Shown piece after piece: positions 26,576-35,404 of a DNA stretch of 64,000 nt. The first letter of the stretch is position 1, and each line of letters opens with the position of its first letter. The DNA lies in contig PBIO01000031.1 of assembly GCA_002720865.1 (NCBI GenBank), positions 372,001-436,000 of the forward strand. The letters run 5' to 3'. The translations under genes and the position numbers were made by a program. Origin of the DNA: Halobacteriovorax sp. Lineage in GTDB: Bacteria > Bdellovibrionota > Bacteriovoracia > Bacteriovoracales > Bacteriovoracaceae. A model generated the notes under the pieces. It saw nothing but the letters and a program-made list of their open reading frames with translations, searched no databases and had not been told where the DNA came from.

Positions 26576-27351
26576 TAATGTCCCTTAAACTCGGGTTTTC
26601 TTTTTTCAAAGAAGGCCTTAAGACCTTCTTGATAATCCTTACTATTTCCTAAAAATCTTTGGGTATAGGTTTCTCTTCTCATGCTTTCTTTAAAATCTTG
26701 ATCTAGGGCAAACTGCAAGTTCTTTTTGATATTTTGAACGCTAAGGGGGGCCATGCCATTTATTTTAGAGGCCATCTCATTTGCTTTTTCTAAAAAGTCC
26801 TCACCAACATAATTAACAAGTCCTACTTTTTCTAAGTCTTCAGACATCATGGGTTTATTAGTGAGAAAAAATTCAAGAGCTTTTTGATAGCCTAGGGCCC
26901 TAGCAAAAATAAAGCTAGAGCCAGCGTCAGGGCAAAGGCCAATATTTGCAAAGCCGCTGACAAACTTAATTTCATTTTTGGCGTAAATAAAATCGCAGGC
27001 CAAGGCCACACTAATTCCAGCTCCCGCCACAACTCCATTGATGGCCCCAATAACTATTTTTTCAGACTCACGAATGGCGTTAACTAGAGGGTTCCATTCA
27101 GTTTCAAGTGTGTATCCTAGATCTACGCTGGGTCCGTCAGAAACGGTTCTATCATTTAGATCTTGTCCTGTTGAAAATGCTTTACCAGCACCGGTGAGGA
27201 CAATGGATTTTACGGATTCATCTCTTCCAGCTTTTCTAATTTGAGAGATTAATTCTAATTTTGTCTCTCTATTAAGTGCATTATAAACATCAGGTCTATT
27301 TAAAGTAATAGTGCAGGTTCCATTTTCATTTTTTATGAGGATGTCTTCCAT
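26575..27351 (-). CDS. paaG: PaaG-like enoyl-CoA isomerase (epoxyphenylacetyl-CoA isomerase)
   Basis: 258-residue crotonase. FSTGQDLNDRTV followed by DLGYTLETEWNPLV corresponds to the PaaG signature (GQDLNDR ... NPLV). The oxyanion-hole loops are AFSTGQDL and NGVVAGAGISVALACD. PaaG isomerises ring-1,2-epoxyphenylacetyl-CoA to the oxepin-CoA and also shifts a double bond later in the path. It overlaps both neighbours by one base. The signature makes PaaG more likely than a general hydratase; no epoxidase genes (paaABCDE) are in the window. Confidence 0.78.
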   Translation of the reverse strand: MEDILIKNENGTCTITLNRPDVYNALNRETKLELISQIRKAGRDESVKSIVLTGAGKAFSTGQDLNDRTVSDGPSVDLGYTLETEWNPLVNAIRESEKIVIGAINGVVAGAGISVALACDFIYAKNEIKFVSGFANIGLCPDAGSSFIFARALGYQKALEFFLTNKPMMSEDLEKVGLVNYVGEDFLEKANEMASKINGMAPLSVQNIKKNLQFALDQDFKESMRRETYTQRFLGNSKDYQEGLKAFFEKRKPEFKGH

Positions 27352-28130
27352 TATTGTCCCTTATATTCTGGAGTTCTTGATTCTAAAAAAGCATTCATGC
27401 CTTCGCTGGCATCTTCAGAAGCAAAAGTTAGATAAAAATTTCTTCTTTCAAAATCGAGTCCATCTTTAAGTGGCATTTCAAAAGATTTTTGAACCGCCTC
27501 TCGCATAAGGCGTATTGAGACGGGAGCTTTTTGGGCAATAAGTTTTGCCATCTCAAAGCTCTCTTGCATTGTGGTCCTGGCCGGAACCACTTTAGCGACC
27601 AGTCCGTATTTTTCAGCGTCGTAGGCGTCGATCATTTCTCCGGTCATAAGATACATCATGGCCTTTGATTGCCCGAGAGCTCTAGTAAAACGCTGAGTTC
27701 CACCGGCCCCTGGCATTATGCCTACTTTTATTTCTGGTTGCCCAAACTTAGCTTTATCGCCGGCAATTATAAAATCACAGCTCATGGCCAGTTCGCAGCC
27801 ACCGCCTAGAGCAAAGCCATTTACGGCCGCAATTAGAGGCTTAGAAAAAAGCGCGATTTCTTTCCAAAGCCGTGCCCTTTGGTCTAAGACTTGCTCCACA
27901 GCACTGGCCTTTGATAGGGCCTTAAGATCGGCACCGGCCGCAAAGGCGCGATCATCTCCGGTTAAAATAACAACCCTAGTATTTTTATCGTCATCTAATT
28001 TTCTTAAATGATCTCTAAGCTCCACCAAAACTTCATTATTGATGGCGTTTAAAACTTTGGGACGGTTAAGCTTTATTAAAGCTATATGCTCGTGGTCCCT
28101 ATAATTTGGCGTGCATTCAACATTACTCAT
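27351..28130 (-). CDS. paaF: PaaF-like enoyl-CoA hydratase
   Basis: 259 residues from the ATG at 28130 (MSNVECTPNY), preceded by AAAGG; the open frame extends further upstream but with unlike sequence. Crotonase motifs are RAFAAGADLKAL, NGFALGGGCELAMSCD (first catalytic Glu) and PGAGGTQRFTRALG (second Glu position). The family hydrates trans-2-enoyl-CoA to 3-hydroxyacyl-CoA; in the Paa pathway the substrate is 2,3-dehydroadipyl-CoA. First gene of the operon, reading away from the oxidoreductase through a shared 193-base control region. Confidence 0.8.
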   Translation of the reverse strand: MSNVECTPNYRDHEHIALIKLNRPKVLNAINNEVLVELRDHLRKLDDDKNTRVVILTGDDRAFAAGADLKALSKASAVEQVLDQRARLWKEIALFSKPLIAAVNGFALGGGCELAMSCDFIIAGDKAKFGQPEIKVGIMPGAGGTQRFTRALGQSKAMMYLMTGEMIDAYDAEKYGLVAKVVPARTTMQESFEMAKLIAQKAPVSIRLMREAVQKSFEMPLKDGLDFERRNFYLTFASEDASEGMNAFLESRTPEYKGQ

Positions 28131-28186
28131 TGAAAAACCTTTCTTTATGCCTCGTATCAAAATGGCAAACTTAATGGGGGAATTTT

Positions 28187-28252
28187 GGACTAATATTTCT
28201 TTTGTCGCAAGGTACAGGACTAAGGCACTTTTGTGCAAAGCCCCGGACTAAT
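28187..28252. promoter_or_regulatory. Three GGACTAA direct repeats between divergent operons
   Basis: GGACTAA occurs at 28187, 28217 and 28245, all in the same orientation and spaced 30 and 28 bases (about three helical turns). Between copies 2 and 3 is a small GCAC-TTTT-GTGC hairpin (near 28225-28236). The position between the paa-like operon and the oxidoreductase suggests operator sites for a shared regulator, which is not encoded nearby. Confidence 0.45.
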
Positions 28253-28323
28253 AAATACCAATGTAAATCGGTGTTAAATACGTTATGCTCCTTAAATTAA
28301 AGACATATGGTAGGAGTATTAGT

Positions 28324-31300
28324 TTGAGCATTGAGATCATGGGTGGAAATGAATTGATCGTTCAAGGGGGACTTGAAGCGGGATTTTCTCTCTATACCGG
28401 TTACCCAGGTTCGCCCCTTGCGGATTATTTTAATATCCTCTTTGAAAAGCGAAAGGACCTAGAGTCTAAGGGAATCAAGGTCGTTATTGCCAACTCCGAG
28501 GCCAATGCGGCGGCCATGGCCAGTGGTGCCAAGCAGGCCGGACGGGACTGCATGGTGGCCATGAAGTCCATGGGCTTACATGTAGCTGCGGACGCTTTAA
28601 GTGTAGGGAACTTTGCTACTCCTGGTGGATCAAAAACAGATGAAAAAACAGGAGAAGAAATTTTTCCTGGTACCGTTATCGTTGTGGGTGATGATCCTTG
28701 GTCAATTTCCACTTCAACTCCCGCTGACTCTAGATACCTCTATAAACATTTACATATTCCATTTTTCGAACCGTCCACCCCGCAAGAATTAAAAGATTGG
28801 ATTGATAAGGCCCTCTACGCCAGTAAGCGAACCAGTATTTATCACGGAGTCTTACTGACAACCTTTATGGCCGAAGGGGGAGGAAGAGTTGAGGTAGGAG
28901 CCCCGAAAGAAGTTGATAGATCCGTCGAGCATATAGACCCCAAGGGATTTGATCTTTCTCAAAATGTAATGGTTCCACCCAATTCATTAAAAGCCGATGT
29001 TCGTATGATCAATGAGCGGGCCCCTCGAATTCAAAAGGTCCTAAAAGAAATGGCCCTAGATAAAACTCTTGGGAATGATTCCTCAAAAGTTGGAATTCTT
29101 TCAACTGGTGCCATCTTTGAAACTTTAAAACAAGTTTTAGAAGAAGGAGAGGTGTTAGATAGCTACGCCGTTTATAAAGCGGGGGGCTCTTTTCCCCTTG
29201 TTGATGACTTAATGATCCCTTGGCTTAAAGAACGGGACACGGTCATTGTTGTTGAAGAAAAACGCGGATTTCTTGAGGCCGAGCTTGCGGCCTTAAAAGA
29301 GAGAAGCGGATTAAGTTTTAAGATTTATGGAAAGCAAACCCCAAGTGGGGCCGTCGGTTTTCCCGCCCATGGAGGTCTTAATTACGAACTTATTCGATCT
29401 GCTCTCCTTACTTTTTCAAAAGAACTTGGTACGGGAAGTTGCGGGGATATTAATTATAAATCAAATCCTTTGGAGGAAGCTCTTCCAAGAAGACTTCCCA
29501 CCTTCTGCCCAGGCTGTCCCCATAGGGAAACCCTTAGTCTTTTAAAAGATTTAAGAAAGACTCTTGATAATGAAGGTATACAGCTTATTAGCCACGGGGA
29601 TGTGGGCTGTTATTCTCTAAGTTTTCTTGAGCCCTTTAAGGAGATGCATAATCTCTCTGCCATGGGGCAAGGGGGAGCTCTTGGGGCCGGAATGGATATG
29701 TTTACCTCAAATCCATCTGTGGTTCTAATGGGAGACTCCACCTTTTTTCATTCTGGATTAACCGATATTAGTAACTCCGTTCAATGCGGTCATAATATTA
29801 CTTATATTCTTTTAGATAATGATAATACGGCCATGACCGGGCATCAGTTCACCCCTTCTAGTGGAATAAGTATTGATGGAAGAAAAAGACCTGAGCAGGA
29901 TATGCTGGGGATCGCAAGGAACCTAGGAGTTACCCAGGCCATTGAGGTGAACCCTAGCGATAGATATTTTTATCAGAATATTTTATCTGATTATGTAAAA
30001 AAGCCTGGGGTTAAAGTAATTGTCTCCAATAAAGAATGTGGTCTTACTTTTCACGGAAGAAGAAAGTCTGTGGAGAGAAAGCTCTTTGCAAAAGATAAAA
30101 CCGTGGCCATTCAAGAGTTCTTTCAAATCAATACGGAGGCCTGTGAAGATTGTAGGGTCTGTGTTGATATGACAGGTTGTCCAGGTCTTACTCAAACCGA
30201 AGATGCCTATGGATCAAAGCTTTCTATTGACCCTCAAATATGTGTCGCCGATAGCTACTGCACCAAGATTAAGGTTTGTCCTAGCTTTGAAAAAGTAGAA
30301 GTCTTTGACTATCACCCCACTAAGTACCTAGATAAAAAAGATAGCTATAAGACAGATCTACCGCTTCCTGAGAAAAAACTATCCTTTGAGGATATTCACT
30401 CCTACCGCGTGGTCGTCACGGGAGTAGGGGGCTCTGGGGTAACCACCATTAGCCGGGTCTTAGCTGAAGCGGCCAAGGAAATGGGGGGCCGAGATGACTT
30501 AGACTTTAAGTTCGTCGATCAAAAAGGTCTTGCCCAAAGAAATGGAAATGTAACAGGGCATTTATGTATTTTTAAAAAGGGCATGAGCTACGGGGCCATC
30601 ACTCCCCTTGGTAGTGCCGATCTTCTTCTTTCTCCAGATCTATTAGACGGAAGTCATCATATCGGCTTTTTAGGTCCTAATGGTCTGGCCATCCTTGATA
30701 AAACTTTTCAAGTTCCGCTTTCAATTATTTTAGATAGAGAGCTAGAAGAGGATGCCATAAATGAAAAAGAACTTAGGGAAAAATTACAGGCTCAGCTAGG
30801 CGAAAATTTATTTTTAAGCTCCTTAAAAGAAAAATGTCAGGAACATTTTGGTAAGGCCGTTTATGCTTCGGCCATGATCTTAGGGGCTGCTTTTCAATCG
30901 GGAAGATTACCATTTTCCTATGACGATATGACAAAGGCTTTTAAGAACACCATGAAGGCCTCAGAACTTGAAAATAATATTCAGGCCTTTGAGCTTGGAA
31001 GAGAAGCTTATCTTCATAATTCAGAGCTAGCTCAAAAACTTGAAGGAAAGGCCAGTATCGCCACGGTTAGACTTAGCCTGTTTGAAAGCTTTACTCCTTG
31101 GCAAAACTCTAAAGTCATCATGAATATGTTTGATCGAAATCTAGAGACCCTTAAAAAATACTTTCCGAATATTTCTGGTTTTTACCTGGCCAGGTATCTC
31201 CATGATATATTTCTTTACGATAGAGGTTCTAAGATAGAGAGTTTTATCAAAGAGGCCGGAAGCTTATCTTCCCTTTATACTGATGAAAAACTACAAAAGA

Positions 31301-31731
31301 GGGCCTTAAGGACTCTGGCAAAAACTTATTTTATTAAAGACGAAGTCATGGTGGCCCATCTTATGATTAGCCCATTAATGAAACTTCGCACCCATCAAAG
31401 CTACTCTAAACTTGGGACCGGTTTTAGAACCACTCATATAAATAGACCTAAATTTGAATTTCTTGGAAAGAGCATTGAGTTTGATATTAATCCTAAAGGC
31501 TGGATGTTAAAAACAATGCGTCACCTAAGAATCCTTAGGCTTCTTATGCCTAGCTGGCATAAAAAAGAAAAGTCTATAGCCATAAAAGTTAGGAAAGAAC
31601 TTCTTGAGGTCATTCCAAAACTTGATACGGATGCTAAGCGAAGACGACTAGTGGAAGTGGAAAATATAAAAGGCTACCGGGAAGTTCGCTACGCCGAATT
31701 TGATAAGGCCTTTCAAAAGGAGGCCAATTGA
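28324..31731 (+). CDS. iorA: Fused indolepyruvate:ferredoxin oxidoreductase (IorA-IorB, DUF6537)
   Basis: 1135 residues from TTG 28324, which has TAGGAG seven bases upstream; an upstream ATG at 28285 has none. Order: pyrimidine-binding domain (YTGYPGSPLADY, about 25-36), core, thiamine-diphosphate domain (FCPGCPHRE near 395; GDSTFFHSGLTDISN; LDNDNTAMTGHQ), a Cys-rich Fe-S segment near 605 (CEDCRVCVDMTGCP, then CTKIKVCP), the gamma/IorB-like domain from about 695 (TGVGGSGVTTISR, VDQKGLAQRNG) and a DUF6537-like tail. It decarboxylates aryl pyruvates to arylacetyl-CoA, reducing ferredoxin. Divergent from the paa-like genes, it could supply phenylacetyl-CoA from phenylalanine. Confidence 0.92.
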   Translation: MSIEIMGGNELIVQGGLEAGFSLYTGYPGSPLADYFNILFEKRKDLESKGIKVVIANSEANAAAMASGAKQAGRDCMVAMKSMGLHVAADALSVGNFATPGGSKTDEKTGEEIFPGTVIVVGDDPWSISTSTPADSRYLYKHLHIPFFEPSTPQELKDWIDKALYASKRTSIYHGVLLTTFMAEGGGRVEVGAPKEVDRSVEHIDPKGFDLSQNVMVPPNSLKADVRMINERAPRIQKVLKEMALDKTLGNDSSKVGILSTGAIFETLKQVLEEGEVLDSYAVYKAGGSFPLVDDLMIPWLKERDTVIVVEEKRGFLEAELAALKERSGLSFKIYGKQTPSGAVGFPAHGGLNYELIRSALLTFSKELGTGSCGDINYKSNPLEEALPRRLPTFCPGCPHRETLSLLKDLRKTLDNEGIQLISHGDVGCYSLSFLEPFKEMHNLSAMGQGGALGAGMDMFTSNPSVVLMGDSTFFHSGLTDISNSVQCGHNITYILLDNDNTAMTGHQFTPSSGISIDGRKRPEQDMLGIARNLGVTQAIEVNPSDRYFYQNILSDYVKKPGVKVIVSNKECGLTFHGRRKSVERKLFAKDKTVAIQEFFQINTEACEDCRVCVDMTGCPGLTQTEDAYGSKLSIDPQICVADSYCTKIKVCPSFEKVEVFDYHPTKYLDKKDSYKTDLPLPEKKLSFEDIHSYRVVVTGVGGSGVTTISRVLAEAAKEMGGRDDLDFKFVDQKGLAQRNGNVTGHLCIFKKGMSYGAITPLGSADLLLSPDLLDGSHHIGFLGPNGLAILDKTFQVPLSIILDRELEEDAINEKELREKLQAQLGENLFLSSLKEKCQEHFGKAVYASAMILGAAFQSGRLPFSYDDMTKAFKNTMKASELENNIQAFELGREAYLHNSELAQKLEGKASIATVRLSLFESFTPWQNSKVIMNMFDRNLETLKKYFPNISGFYLARYLHDIFLYDRGSKIESFIKEAGSLSSLYTDEKLQKRALRTLAKTYFIKDEVMVAHLMISPLMKLRTHQSYSKLGTGFRTTHINRPKFEFLGKSIEFDINPKGWMLKTMRHLRILRLLMPSWHKKEKSIAIKVRKELLEVIPKLDTDAKRRRLVEVENIKGYREVRYAEFDKAFQKEAN

Positions 31732-33749
31732 TAAAAGCTCTTTTTCTCCTTTTAATTTCAACTTCAGTTTTTGCGTCGGAGTATAAAACACTTTCAAAGA
31801 TGCGAAAGAGTTTGGGTGGTGATCTTTACCAGGCGGTAGGTTGCCTCCCCAAAGTGACAAAGGCCGGAGGTGCTTCCTTTTGCTCAGGCTTTTCTCTAAG
31901 TAAAAAAGAACTAGAGAATCTTCAAAGTATGTCTTTTAAAAGCTGTAAAAGGCTTATTAAAAAGAAATTTGGCTTTCATCTCTCCCAAGAAGTTCAGCCA
32001 AGACAACTTAAAGAAGAAGAGTTTTCTCGTTTTATGCACTCAACAAAAAGGGCACAGGTTTATTATCCTGAAAAGCTTGTACTTTTAAAGCAGGGGACGG
32101 GAAGAGTTGACTGCGTCCATGAGCTTATGCACCTCTATCAATATCATTCAAAAAATAAGTCAAAGCTCTCAATTTCCAGTAGAAATCAAAAAGAAAGAAA
32201 GATGGTTCTTGAGCTAGAGGCCCATGTAAAAAGAGTTGCTCTTCTAGAAAAAAGAAAAAAGATTAAAGAGGCTCAAAAAATCGGTAAGTCTCTTCAGCCT
32301 TATATTAAATTCCTAGGGCGCTATAAGGCCATGCATAGATGGCTTCATGAAAAAGAGATCTATTATTTTATTTATAAAAACTGCGATAAGTTTAAATGTT
32401 CAGTATTAGATAAAGATATTGCTCTGGCTAATCTCTATAGCCTTAGGAATTATTTTCCTTGGCGAATCAAGGATTGGTTAATTTCTGAATCAGCAAAGCT
32501 TATCAAACAAAAAGAGCTAGAAGTCTTTAATAAGGTTGTTAAAAACTGGAAACCGCTAGGAAAGATAGACAAAAAAGATCTGGTTATCCAAATCAATAGC
32601 TCCATTACTGATCTGCAAAATGAGCTAAGAGAAGATAAGGTCTTCTTTATTAAAAACTCCTTATTTAAAGAGGGAGTTATTTGTGACAAAGGTAATCTTA
32701 TTATCCTTCATAAGGGAGAGCTCGATCACGCCCTAGTTGTAGCGGCCACGTTAAGAAAGAAACAATTAGAGCAAAATAAAAATTTATGTAAGAACTGGCC
32801 TGATACTAGAGTCACTGCAAAAGAGTTTAATCAAGGAATTGTGACCCGGGAAGATTATGAAAGGATCGTCCTAACATCAAAGATGGCCAAGGTCTTATCA
32901 GATATGGACGTCTATACTTTGCTTTTTGAAAACCAAGACCTTTTCCCAACGGATGAGACCAGTCTTATACTTGAAAGATGGCTTGCGGCAAAAACAGCTT
33001 CAACCTTTAAGGTATGGGAAACAAAACTGCCAAAAGTCTTTAGTGCTGGTATGAAGCTTCGTTTTGCCGAAGAGAATGATCTACCCATGATCTATGTGAA
33101 CTCTAGGAAGCTTGTACTTGATCTTGGGGCCATGGATTCAGTTATTCGCCCCATCGCACTCTCAACAGAGCAGCTACGCTCTATGGTGGTCCTCGAAGCT
33201 AAAACCCTAAGCACTGCGGAGGGAAGAACTCAGACCGCTCCAAAGGTTATGCTCACCACCACCATGAGTAATTATAATTCTAAAATGCAAAGCTCCCGTT
33301 GGGTCCTGGCAGATTTAAAAATTATTGGAGTTGATGGGACCCTAGGGCTGAATAATTTCTACGGAACGGAGTTTAGCATTATTCCAAAAACCAGGTGGAT
33401 TAACTTTGTAAACTTTAAAACAAAACCTGCTGGAGCCTTTGACCTTCAAGAGAATCACCGGGGAGAGTTTGACGCTGTAGAATTTAAATGCCCTGAGGGC
33501 TATGTGCTAAGAGTTGATAGTGGATCTCAAGTGCGAGGTGATATTAAATCCGAAGACCTAGGGAAGAATTATAAAAATAAAAGATTAAAATGTGGCAATC
33601 AGTACTTTAGAGGTCCCTTTGAAGAAATTATAACAGAAGGACCAATTTTTAGCAGAGACGTTATTCTAAACATGGGTTGGCCACTCCTTAGAGAATATAA
33701 ACAAATCGATATCTCCCTTAAAGACGGGTGGATTGACTTTAAGAGGTAG
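31728..33749 (+). CDS. Secreted protein with HExxH motif and retropepsin-like C-terminal domain
   Basis: 673 residues. The TTG start at 31728 overlaps the preceding stop (TTGA) behind AAGGAGG. The signal peptide is MIKALFLLLISTSVFA. In the first part RVDCVHELMHLYQYH holds His131-Glu132-x-x-His135, and LELEAHVKR about 35 residues on could give the third zinc ligand. The middle is helical and basic. Near residue 465 LVLDLGAMDSVI looks like the active loop of retropepsin-type proteases with DLG in place of DTG, followed by VDGTLGLNNFYGTEFSII, the second half of such a fold. Predicted periplasmic. No known family recognised; activity is uncertain. Confidence 0.6.
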   Translation: MIKALFLLLISTSVFASEYKTLSKMRKSLGGDLYQAVGCLPKVTKAGGASFCSGFSLSKKELENLQSMSFKSCKRLIKKKFGFHLSQEVQPRQLKEEEFSRFMHSTKRAQVYYPEKLVLLKQGTGRVDCVHELMHLYQYHSKNKSKLSISSRNQKERKMVLELEAHVKRVALLEKRKKIKEAQKIGKSLQPYIKFLGRYKAMHRWLHEKEIYYFIYKNCDKFKCSVLDKDIALANLYSLRNYFPWRIKDWLISESAKLIKQKELEVFNKVVKNWKPLGKIDKKDLVIQINSSITDLQNELREDKVFFIKNSLFKEGVICDKGNLIILHKGELDHALVVAATLRKKQLEQNKNLCKNWPDTRVTAKEFNQGIVTREDYERIVLTSKMAKVLSDMDVYTLLFENQDLFPTDETSLILERWLAAKTASTFKVWETKLPKVFSAGMKLRFAEENDLPMIYVNSRKLVLDLGAMDSVIRPIALSTEQLRSMVVLEAKTLSTAEGRTQTAPKVMLTTTMSNYNSKMQSSRWVLADLKIIGVDGTLGLNNFYGTEFSIIPKTRWINFVNFKTKPAGAFDLQENHRGEFDAVEFKCPEGYVLRVDSGSQVRGDIKSEDLGKNYKNKRLKCGNQYFRGPFEEIITEGPIFSRDVILNMGWPLLREYKQIDISLKDGWIDFKR

Positions 33750-33750
33750 C

Positions 33751-34071
33751 ATGGAAAAAGAATATAAAACCTTAAAGGAATTTTATCCTTACTATCTAAG
33801 CGAGCATAATCTAGGAACTTGCCGAACTCTTCACTTTATTGGTACTTCCTTAGTCCTCATCAGTCTTGTGGCCTTTATTGCCACCTTAAACTTTAAATAT
33901 CTTATCCTTTGTCCTATCTTTGGGTACTTCTTTGCTTGGGTAGGGCATTTTATTTTTGAGAAAAATAGACCGGCCACCTTCAAATATCCTCTTAAAAGCT
34001 TAATCTGCGATTTTATTATGTACTGGGATATGCTTCGCTTTGAAATTCCTTTTGAAGGAAAACTTAAATGA
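33751..34071 (+). CDS. Mpo1-like (DUF962) membrane protein
   Basis: 106 residues from ATG 33751, one base after the previous stop; AAGAGG lies in the end of that gene. EFYPYYLSEHNLGTCRTLHFIGTSL, read here in parts (FYPYYLSEH, CRTLHFIGT), and GHFIFEKNRPATFKYPL are signature stretches of the DUF962/Mpo1 family, with conserved His residues between two pairs of hydrophobic helices. Yeast Mpo1 is an iron-dependent dioxygenase acting on 2-hydroxy fatty acids. A similar lipid role here is inferred. ATGA overlap with the next gene. Confidence 0.85.
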   Translation: MEKEYKTLKEFYPYYLSEHNLGTCRTLHFIGTSLVLISLVAFIATLNFKYLILCPIFGYFFAWVGHFIFEKNRPATFKYPLKSLICDFIMYWDMLRFEIPFEGKLK

Positions 34072-35381
34072 GAAAGGCCGTTAGTGTTGTCTTTACCTTT
34101 GAAGATAAAATCTTTTATGTGAAGAGGCAAAACTACCTTACCGTCTTTCCCGGATACTTGGCCTTCCCTGGGGGGAAAGTAGATAAGACTGACTCTAAAG
34201 AAAAAATACAGGCCCCCTTTTTTGATAAATTTGATGGGGATCTAATGCACGCTCTTATTAGAGAAGTGCAAGAAGAGCTAACGGTTGATCTTAAAAGCTT
34301 ACCCATAAAAAGAATGGAAGAGCTCTCTATAGCCATCACTCCAGAGTTCAATCCCTATCGTTTTGAAACTTATTTTTATTGGGTTGAGCTTTCCTCTGAA
34401 TATCCTTTCGTCGCCGATGAAGGAGAAGTGGCCTCTTCTGCTTGGAAAAAAGGGGAAGAAGTTCTTAACGAGTACCTAAAAGGTAAGCATTTAGCTGTGC
34501 CTCCTACGGTTCGTATCCTAGAGCGTTTTGCGGCCAAGAAGTTTGATGAAACCAGTATTCCCCTAAGACTTCCTTATAATCCTGAAACTCAGGTTCCCTG
34601 GATTGAAAGCATCTCAGGAGTCTTACAATTTTTGCCCCTCTCCCATACCTTTCCCCCAGCTAATAGAACCAATTGCTTTTTAATCGGGGACACTCTAATG
34701 GATCCTTCTCCCAAAGATGAAGGAGAGTATCTAAAGCTTAAAAATTCGGTAAAGGCCTTTGGCTTTAAAAAAATACTTTTAACCCATCATCATCCAGATC
34801 ATCATGAGTTTGCCCCAAGGCTGGCCAAAGAATCTGATTGTCCCATCCTCTTAAGTTCTGACTCTCACGCTCGAATTAAAAAGAAATGGGGGGAAGATTA
34901 TTTTAAAGATCTTCAGATAATTGAAGTTAAAGAAGGGGATATTCTAACAGACTGGTTAGAAGAAGAAGTTCATCTCATGGCCGTTCCCGGTCACGATGAA
35001 GGTCAGCTGGCCCCTTATGTAAAAACTGGCGAATGGATTATCGCAGGAGATCTTTTTCAAACAGTAGGCACAGTCACCATCGGCGGCGATGAAGGAAATA
35101 TGTCTAAGTACTTTAACTCCCTTCAAAGAATTATAGACTTTAATCCCTTGGCCATTATTCCTAGCCACGGAATCGCCATGGGGGGCACCCATAAGCTTAA
35201 GATGACCTTAAAACACAGACGCCACCGGGAAGAGCAGATCCTAAAGCTCGCCAAAGGCGGAAGTACTGATGAAGAAATTTACAATGAAATATATGAAGGG
35301 CTTGATGAAAAACTTAAATTCTACGCTATGGTTACAATTGGAAAGCATCTGGATAAGTTAAAAGAAGAAGGGCGCCTTTAA
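34068..35381 (+). CDS. Nudix domain fused to metallo-beta-lactamase-fold hydrolase
   Basis: 437 residues. The N-terminal Nudix domain has AFPGGKVDK and, after an insertion of about 15 residues, LIREVQEELTVDL; this widened box resembles NUDT7/19-type CoA or nucleotide diphosphatases. From about residue 195 an MBL domain follows with THHHPDHHEFA (two-metal site), VPGHDEGQLA, IAGDLF and PSHG, then a helical tail like LACTB2-type proteins. Both halves keep their metal residues. The fusion may couple hydrolysis of a CoA or nucleotide compound to a thioester or phosphodiester cleavage. Cytoplasmic; substrate unknown. Overlaps the Mpo1-like gene by 4 bases. Confidence 0.85.
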   Translation: MRKAVSVVFTFEDKIFYVKRQNYLTVFPGYLAFPGGKVDKTDSKEKIQAPFFDKFDGDLMHALIREVQEELTVDLKSLPIKRMEELSIAITPEFNPYRFETYFYWVELSSEYPFVADEGEVASSAWKKGEEVLNEYLKGKHLAVPPTVRILERFAAKKFDETSIPLRLPYNPETQVPWIESISGVLQFLPLSHTFPPANRTNCFLIGDTLMDPSPKDEGEYLKLKNSVKAFGFKKILLTHHHPDHHEFAPRLAKESDCPILLSSDSHARIKKKWGEDYFKDLQIIEVKEGDILTDWLEEEVHLMAVPGHDEGQLAPYVKTGEWIIAGDLFQTVGTVTIGGDEGNMSKYFNSLQRIIDFNPLAIIPSHGIAMGGTHKLKMTLKHRRHREEQILKLAKGGSTDEEIYNEIYEGLDEKLKFYAMVTIGKHLDKLKEEGRL

Positions 35382-35390
35382 AAGACGCCC
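35370..35390. terminator. Hairpin between convergent genes
   Basis: GGGCG and CGCCC arms, extendable with one mismatch, span the stop codon of the Nudix-MBL gene. No clear T-run follows on the plus strand; the minus side is T/C rich. Possible bidirectional terminator. Confidence 0.35.
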
Positions 35391-35404
35391 TTGAGGGATT
35401 GGGA

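Noticed and set aside
28285-28323. ATG 28285 as start of the indolepyruvate oxidoreductase
   Set aside because: It adds 13 residues unlike the family, and TAGGAG is correctly spaced for TTG 28324 instead.
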